Below, piece by piece: positions 30,762 to 36,213 of a stretch of 36,213 nucleotides of DNA. How positions within the stretch are numbered: position 1 is the first letter of the stretch; the number at the start of each line of letters is the position of its first letter. The stretch spans positions 1 to 36,213 of the forward strand of contig JAWQRM010000041.1 in assembly GCA_033557675.1 (NCBI GenBank). The letters are read 5' to 3'. Below the pieces are notes generated by a model. That model was not told the origin of the DNA. It saw nothing but the letters and a program-made list of their open reading frames with translations, and did not search any database. Origin of the DNA: Coptodactyla brooksi. Its lineage: Eukaryota > Arthropoda > Insecta > Coleoptera > Scarabaeidae. The translations under genes were made by a program, and so were the position numbers.

Positions 30762-32149
30762 TACAAAAACTAAATTTGTTCGTCTGAACAGGATTGAAAT
30801 CTAACAGGACTATCCTAAAGTAAGTTCTAAAGTTCTAATATTTTATTTATTTAAATTTTTCACAAAAACTATTCGCTTTCAAATAAAAAGATATTTCACA
30901 TGATAAAGATCCACCATAGAGTGTAATGATCTGTCTGTAATATTACGTTGGTTTTCCGTAAAAAAGTTGATGAAGTACATAGTTTTCATATTAATTAAGT
31001 AGATTTCCACCTGTTAACTTCCGAGTTTCATTTTCAAAGATATGGTAATCCTGAATGTAACAGATGTACAACGAATCTTGTTATTCTGTTTTAATTCTTA
31101 TAATTATGTTATTTCAGTAAGTTAATTAACGTCGCACTTTGACACTGGTTTTGTCGAAATCCGTTCTTGTAACAATCAGTATGTTTTATAAGGTACATTT
31201 TGCAAATTATCAATGAGATTTAACTTTTCATTTCCATAAGACATTATAGGTTTTCCAGTTTATTAATTTCTTCGTGTCATTTTAGTAATGTATGTAGACT
31301 GTTCCACGATGGATTTTCACGTTATATGAGGAATAGAAACTAATTGATATTTTTTCCTTGTACCGTCGTTTCATACACTGTTGTTAGTTCGACTGACCTA
31401 CGGCAAACACCCAAATCACCCTAGGTGTCCTTACGCTGTTTTGTGTTGATTTCATCTTCAATTATTGTTGATAAACCTCATTTCTCATTGTGCCACTTCT
31501 TTTCTCCCTTCTACTTTATACTTTGGTAATATTTTGATAATATTACTATTATCTAGAGAAAATTATTGAACACTTGCGGAACATTATGTTCCTGGTTTTT
31601 TTGTCGAAATAGGACTAGAACTAGATAAAAGACTATTATAATGAATAGTCTCGATGTGTCATGTCGAGGAATTGTTTCTTTTACACATGATATGCGTCCC
31701 TGAAATTAAAAGAAAATTAATTTCCCATTGATGTATTGCATGGTATTCAGAGCTTTCTTCGTCCTTAAGGATACGTAGGCTTGTAAAGTATACAAATTAC
31801 TCGTTTCGCTCACATACTATGTGTGTCAAACTTAGAAAGACCTCAATAGATACTTCTAATCTTAATTGAAATCACATATATGTCTTGGGCTTTCACCTGA
31901 CGACTTAAGTGATATAAGTGTAATTACACTATGTATGTCTCATGCAACCACGTTCATTGGCTAGACATTTTTTGGTAAATGTTAGCAAAATTTCCATCTA
32001 TTGGCTTCGATTTAGAGTATGTCATAACTAGTTGTGTTTCTATGTAGATTCTTTCTTTTAATTTTTTAGACTTGTCGGTCGATATTTCGAAATTTTCGAT
32101 ATTTCTACGTTTTTAGTAATTTTGAACAATCAGTGGTACAGAGTTGTAG
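30762..32149. other. No recognisable gene
   Basis: AT-rich sequence without recognisable element or frame. Confidence 0.55.
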
Positions 32150-32265
32150 ATTTTGGGAACCTTTGGCTTAGTGATCAAGTTGAACAATACCACCACTACA
32201 TCAAAACGGAAAAGTTTATTTATTTGATGCACGTTTCACCAACCATGTCGGCGTCATCAGAAGCG
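32150..32265 (-). repeat. Dispersed repeat with hammerhead-like motif, copy 2
   Basis: It aligns with 33490-33605 over about 115 bp in the same orientation (shared GGAACC-TTGGCTT, CTACATCAAAAC-GAAAAGTTTATTT, TGCACGTTTC). On the minus strand: CTGATGA (32260-32254), one extra C, stem GCCGAC/GTTGGT (32252-32247 / 32243-32238) with loop ATG, then GAAACGTGC. The CUGAUGA core is perfect. The GUC triplet is changed to ATC, so stem III is broken. Confidence 0.6.
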
Positions 32266-33489
32266 ACGAAGGCAAATGCTTGACCAAGCTCTTTCCCATT
32301 AACCAATTTCCTACAGTTTCCTACTGAGCCCTTTATTAAGCTTTCTAGAAAACTAGAAAATTATACCTACATGCACTAAAAGATGATTCTACCCATTGAT
32401 GGCTTTCCGCAAGGGTCATAGACATACAATGTTATGTGTATAATAATAATATTTGTCACTGTCGATTACTATATTCATGGCCTCCGTCCACTACTCATAT
32501 TATTATATATTATACATTCTATTCGTACCGCAATAAGATCAGTAACCCTAGAAAATAGGAAATTTTGGATAATCGCAACTAATCAAATTGGACGCTGTGG
32601 AAAAAATTTTAGCCCTAGTACAATCTCAACGAATATTATTAACGCTGCTATTGGATATAATAAATTTTCACAGTTATTTAATGTATAAAATGGCAAATGG
32701 AACAGTTCATTCAATTTAAGGAATATAGAAGTGAAAGAATGTTAAACGTTAGAAGAACTAAAATGTGTATTAATACCACAATTACACCATTTTTACTGTA
32801 CAGATATTATTGATGACATTCCTCATGAATTTTATTTATTGTTATGACTACAATACTACGTGACTTATATTATATTGTTCATTACTTTTAATTATTAACA
32901 TTACTACTGCACAGTAGCACTATTATTGCAGCTAGCTATGCACATTATGTAAATACAATATATTATATTTACATAATCGTATTATAAAAAGTATATTAAA
33001 TGCATATTATATTATTGGAATTTACATGACTATGTTTGGTAATTAATATCACTACTTTACTATAATACTATTATTTGCAATAAATGAAATGTATAAATTA
33101 TTTTTAATTGTTATTTGAATGTCTAATTCAGTCCTGACAAATATGTCACCCATGAAACATATAATACTGCAACCCGTGAAATATCATTTTAGAATTTACC
33201 ATTTCACAATTGACCGCTGATCAAGAGCTAAGACAACTTCTGTATCCTTTTTATATGCATCCAGTTTTACACTCTTCGAGTGTAATTTTGCAAACCATGC
33301 ATTTTACACCGATGCAACCAAAATATTAAAAATATATTTTATACTTTGTATTTTCACCAGGTGTTAGTTACTATGGACTGTGGACTATATAAGACAGCTA
33401 GGAAAATTTGCAATGTTTATTGGTGAACGATTTCTTTTCTTGTTTCTGTAAAGCAGAGATTCAAGATAAGTGCAAAGGTAAACCTGGAA
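32266..33489. other. No recognisable gene
   Basis: AT-rich sequence. It includes an 11-bp inverted repeat ATTATGTAAAT (32944-32954 / 32967-32977). The 84-residue frame at 32434-32688 has no similarity I can name. Confidence 0.5.
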
Positions 33490-33606
33490 GCTGTGGATTT
33501 AGGAACCGTTGGCTTGGTAGTAAAGTTAGTCAGTGCACCTCTACATCAAAACCGAAAAGTTTATTTGATTGGTGCACGTTTCGCCGACCATATCAGCATC
33601 ATACTC
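33490..33606 (-). repeat. Dispersed repeat with hammerhead-like motif, copy 3
   Basis: This is the second copy of the 32.15-kb repeat. On the minus strand: TATGA in place of GATGA, one extra T, stem GCTGAT/GTCGGC (33597-33592 / 33588-33583) with loop ATG, then GAAACGTGC and ACC in place of GUC. Two stem positions differ from copy 2 (C to U opposite G, C to U opposite G, and compensating changes on the other arm) but pairing is kept. Confidence 0.6.
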
Positions 33607-33984
33607 TATGTAAGATATTCAGTGGAAATCTAATGTAAGATATGGAAAATTCAACTACTAGGAAAATAAAAAATATGCAGATTATTTTCAAAAACTGATA
33701 AATAACGTCATTGGAATCATTAAACTCGAATTCGTTGCCCGGTTTGAAAACTGTATTTTAATCATAGTAAGACGGCAACTGTAGGCCCTGTAAGCGATAT
33801 CATTACTAAATTACATAAACATTATTTACAAATTAACAATAGTTCTCTCAAGAACTGTAGATCCGGTACAATTTCCTAATCTCTCATGAACTGTCTAATA
33901 AATTGTTAAACAGTCTGCATAAATATTGTATCTTTAAACATAAATTCAATAATAGAACCTTATGTGAATTAACTAATAAAAAGA

Positions 33985-34306
33985 AAACTTTTTTAATGAG
34001 ACTTCACAACATCTGTAACTTTTTGAAAATATATTTGAGCAAGTGCAGTAGAATTTGGGCTGTCTACAATTAAGAAACCCATTAAAGGCACTTTTGATGG
34101 CTGCACGTGCAATTTCTGAATTATTGTTCTTCATACATGTACTATACCGTTGTCATGAAGTAGTATAACTCCACGCCGATTAACCAATGTAGGTTGCTTA
34201 ACTCGCAATTGATGATGCATGTCCTCCAGCCAACAGTAGTATTTCTCGGTATTACTGTTGCGGGAACGAATACTGTCTACGACTACCACTTTTCATCACA
34301 TATGAC
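33985..34306 (-). pseudogene. mariner transposase relic, cecropia/irritans-like
   Basis: On the minus strand, VICDEKW (34305-34285) is the first-Asp motif. After a deletion, YCWLEDMHHQLRVKQPTLVN then RRGVILLHDN contains the second Asp (HDN, as in LLHDNARPH). A further deletion removes the PDL-P-D third-Asp block. The C-terminal piece AAIKSAFNGFLNCRQPKFYC follows (about 34105-34045), as in the A-x-AF-x-FI-SR-P-FY tail of this group. It is a different mariner subfamily from the relics at 1.1, 4.6 and 10.3 kb. Stops and frameshifts show it is inactive. Confidence 0.75.
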
Positions 34307-35040
34307 TACTTATAACAGTTTATTTAAGATGTTGTTTATTTAATAGTAATTATTTAATAGTGATTTGTAAACATTGTTTTGGAAAGTAAGTAAGTTTTAT
34401 ATTATTTGGATTCCTATTCTTTAGGGCTCTTTGGAAATAGACTTGGTTCGCACTCTTTTTTAGAGTAATGGGTATTTCTTTATGTGAATATATTTATTAA
34501 CGATGTTCTGTCGCAGAACAAATTTTAAGTCACCTTCCTCATGTTGGTAAACCAGTTGCGTCGTTTGCATTTAAACTAAGAAAGTTAACCTAACTACCAG
34601 GTCCGAAAAATTTCCGGAATTTTCCCGCGATTGAAATTCGAGATGTGTCAAGTAGTTTAAAGAATTTCAGCTAATAATATAAGCACCGATTCTATTCCTC
34701 AGCTGATATTATTATTCTGTTCCTCAGCTGATATTATCCGATAATATTAGATATCCGCATAGTTTTAAGTGCAAACGGTTCACCATTTATTTCTGATGGT
34801 GTCTTCAGTGCTACATATTTTGAATAAGTATTTGACATATGTACGCAGTACTCACGAAGTACGTAGGGGACAGAATAATGTAATATATACCGCTTTAGCA
34901 ACCAAGATTGGCCAGCAAGATGGTGCGGGCTAACGACTTCGAACTTCTTTTAAGAAAAATAAGAAGAGATAAATTTAAATTTAAGATATAGAGATCAGGG
35001 ATATAATTAACCCAACGCAATAAGTGCAATGTATTTAGAA
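34307..35040. other. Non-coding with a 25-bp tandem repeat
   Basis: ATTCTRTTCCTCAGCTGATA plus TTATT occurs twice head to tail (34689-34713, 34714-34738). Otherwise AT-rich with no gene. 34900-34960 reads PAKMVRANDFELLLRKIRR in one frame, which I cannot place. Confidence 0.6.
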
Positions 35041-35046
35041 GTGCAA

Positions 35047-35577
35047 CAAAAATTGTACAATTGTGCGGCACACAGTCTGAATTTAGTTATTAATGATGCA
35101 GTTACCGAAATATAAGTATCTTTACAACAAATCAACAAAGCTACATTTTTTTAAGTTCAAGTATTGTTTCATGGGACTTTTTTTACTTTGGGATGGAATT
35201 GTTTTACTGGAGGTTCTGGAGTACAATTAAAAAAAGTAAATCCTACCCGTTGTACTGATCCAATATTGTCACACTAAGGTATAAAGATATAGTTATGTCG
35301 TTAAATAAAATTATTTTAACCTCTTCAAAAAAAAGGATTAACGTGAAGAAATAAAACAAATACTATCCAGACTAGAAAGTTTTGAATTTATATTACTGTG
35401 CGTGTGTTTGCATTAAATTTCAAACGAATTAAACCTGGTGTCAAAAACAGCACAGAATAAAAGCATTAATCTGAGTGAAATCCGTGACTTAACTAATAAA
35501 ACCTTACATTAAAAAAAGATAAGAAATGGTTACAGCAAACTAAAGTTGGAGGATACTGCTATTGTACAAACATAAAA
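35047..35577 (+). pseudogene. hAT transposase relic (DUF4371/ZMYM1-like)
   Basis: 35050-35110 encodes KLYNCAAHSLNLVINDAVTE, the C-x-AHxLNLV motif before the second catalytic block of DUF4371-type hAT transposases (also found in ZMYM1-like proteins). Later frames give SGVQLKKVNPTRCTDP (about 35215-35262; the usual L--L-PTRW-- with W changed to C). From 35345 to 35577 the frame is continuous apart from two stops: EEIKQILSRLESFEFILLCV, NELNLVSKTAQNKSINLSEI, RDLTNKTLH and KIRNGYSKLKLEDTA. The family catalyses cut-and-paste transposition with 8-bp duplications. The BED finger, first Asp and C-terminal dimerisation region are not seen. Confidence 0.75.
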
Positions 35578-35712
35578 TGTAAATGAACTGTGTCAAGATA
35601 ATTGAATAATCGATTAAGAACAAGATTGTAAGATAAACACTTTCTACCGTAGATATAATGTACACCCAGTTAAATTCAAGGTTTCAATCTCTTTTACATA
35701 TTAATCACTGTT

Positions 35713-35753
35713 TTACGTTTTTACGTTTCGCCGATCAAATCGGCCTCATCTCG
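35713..35753 (-). ncRNA. Hammerhead-ribozyme-like motif, copy 4
   Basis: On the minus strand: GAGATGA (35752-35746), one extra G, perfect 6-bp stem GCCGAT/ATCGGC (35744-35739 / 35735-35730) with loop TTG, then GAAACGT. ACGT (35726-35723) pairs with a second ACGT (35718-35715) across AAAA, giving a 4-bp stem III and a GUA triplet ending at 35714. The first core strand lacks the conserved CU (GA instead). Stem I is not evident. It has the best stems of the four copies but a damaged core. Confidence 0.45.
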
Positions 35754-36213
35754 AGCTACCCGAAATAACGGACTTAAAAAGTTTGTCCGTTCTATTATAC
35801 ACTGTGAGGATAAAATCTGGCACCACAGGACCTTAAGCTGCGCCCGCAATACGTGTCCAAACGGGACGCAGAGTGGGCGCATAGTGTATCGTACAACTAG
35901 TGCTTTTTTACCTACGTAAAACGGAGATCTTAGAAATGTCTCCTTTTAAATGTTATTGACATTAAATGTTGATTGTACAAAAAGAACACAAATCTATTCT
36001 TATAAAAGGAAAATAAAAAAATATGCTAAAATAAAATAAATTCTTAAAACCCCATTTGAACATAAAAAAGAATACTAAATTAGAAAAATTACAATAGCGG
36101 CTCAAATAGGTCGCCCTGAGATGCCAAACAGTATTTCATCTATCATAGAAATTCCTTCTAACATTAGAAAGCATTTCAGGTGCGAGAAGGTTAGCTGTTT
36201 CTATTATTTTAGC
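35754..36213. other. No gene; short GC-rich patch
   Basis: 35818-35890 is notably GC-rich (CTGCGCCCGCAATACG...GTGGGCGCAT) with a 7-bp inverted repeat TGCGCCC/GGGCGCA. It could be part of a transposon end but has no match I can name. The rest is AT-rich. Confidence 0.45.

Noticed and set aside
1..36213. tRNA, rRNA, CRISPR or bacterial operon features
   Set aside because: No tRNA B-box with a matching A-box, no rRNA similarity and no regularly spaced repeats; codon and repeat structure are eukaryotic.

Overview
The window looks like intergenic DNA from an insect. It is strongly AT-rich, full of short microsatellites, and packed with decayed eukaryotic transposable elements. I see no intact host gene, tRNA, rRNA or bacterial operon. 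The mix of mariner, piggyBac, Penelope-like, DUF4817-type, hAT and LINE relics in an AT-rich genome fits Hymenoptera (bee or ant). That assignment is inference only.

Layout. 0-6 kb: a probable hAT terminus, a (CT)n(GT)n microsatellite, two minus-strand mariner relics of one subfamily (1.1-1.4 kb and 4.6-5.1 kb), a broken copy of an uncharacterised multi-copy arthropod protein family (2.6-3.4 kb), and a Penelope-like endonuclease fragment (4.3-4.6 kb) joined directly to the second mariner relic. 6-13 kb: an 80-bp Tc1-like MITE, piggyBac copy 1 (8.66-9.9 kb), an internally deleted mariner with both ends and TA duplications (10.25-10.75 kb), and a fragment of a more distant piggyBac (12.4-12.6 kb). 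14-17 kb: two LINE relics in opposite orientations, an RTE-like C-terminus on the minus strand and an RNase H-bearing I/LOA-like element on the plus strand. 18.6-19.8 kb: a DUF4817-type DDE transposon relic. 20.2-21 kb: a Penelope-like element with the end of its RT and a GIY-YIG endonuclease. 22.2-23.8 kb: piggyBac copy 2, the most complete. 27.5-28.5 kb: piggyBac copy 3 (minus). 30.3-30.8 kb: another Penelope-like fragment. 34.0-34.3 kb: a cecropia-like mariner relic. 35.0-35.6 kb: a DUF4371/ZMYM-like hAT relic.

Most unusual features. First, four short motifs (24.3, 32.2, 33.6 and 35.7 kb) share a GAUGA-like core, a 5-6-bp stem with a 3-nt loop, and GAAACGU. They resemble minimal type I hammerhead ribozymes of the kind described in Penelope-like elements, but all carry one extra nucleotide after the GAUGA core. 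Second, several near-perfect short inverted repeats, two of them arranged forward-inverted-forward, sit inside transposon relics at deletion points and look like templated-insertion repair scars. Third, piggyBac copies 1 and 2 keep a matching TATA/initiator promoter. Fourth, a mariner coding fragment runs in frame into a Penelope endonuclease fragment. No gene here appears functional; the sequence records element insertion, deletion and repair.
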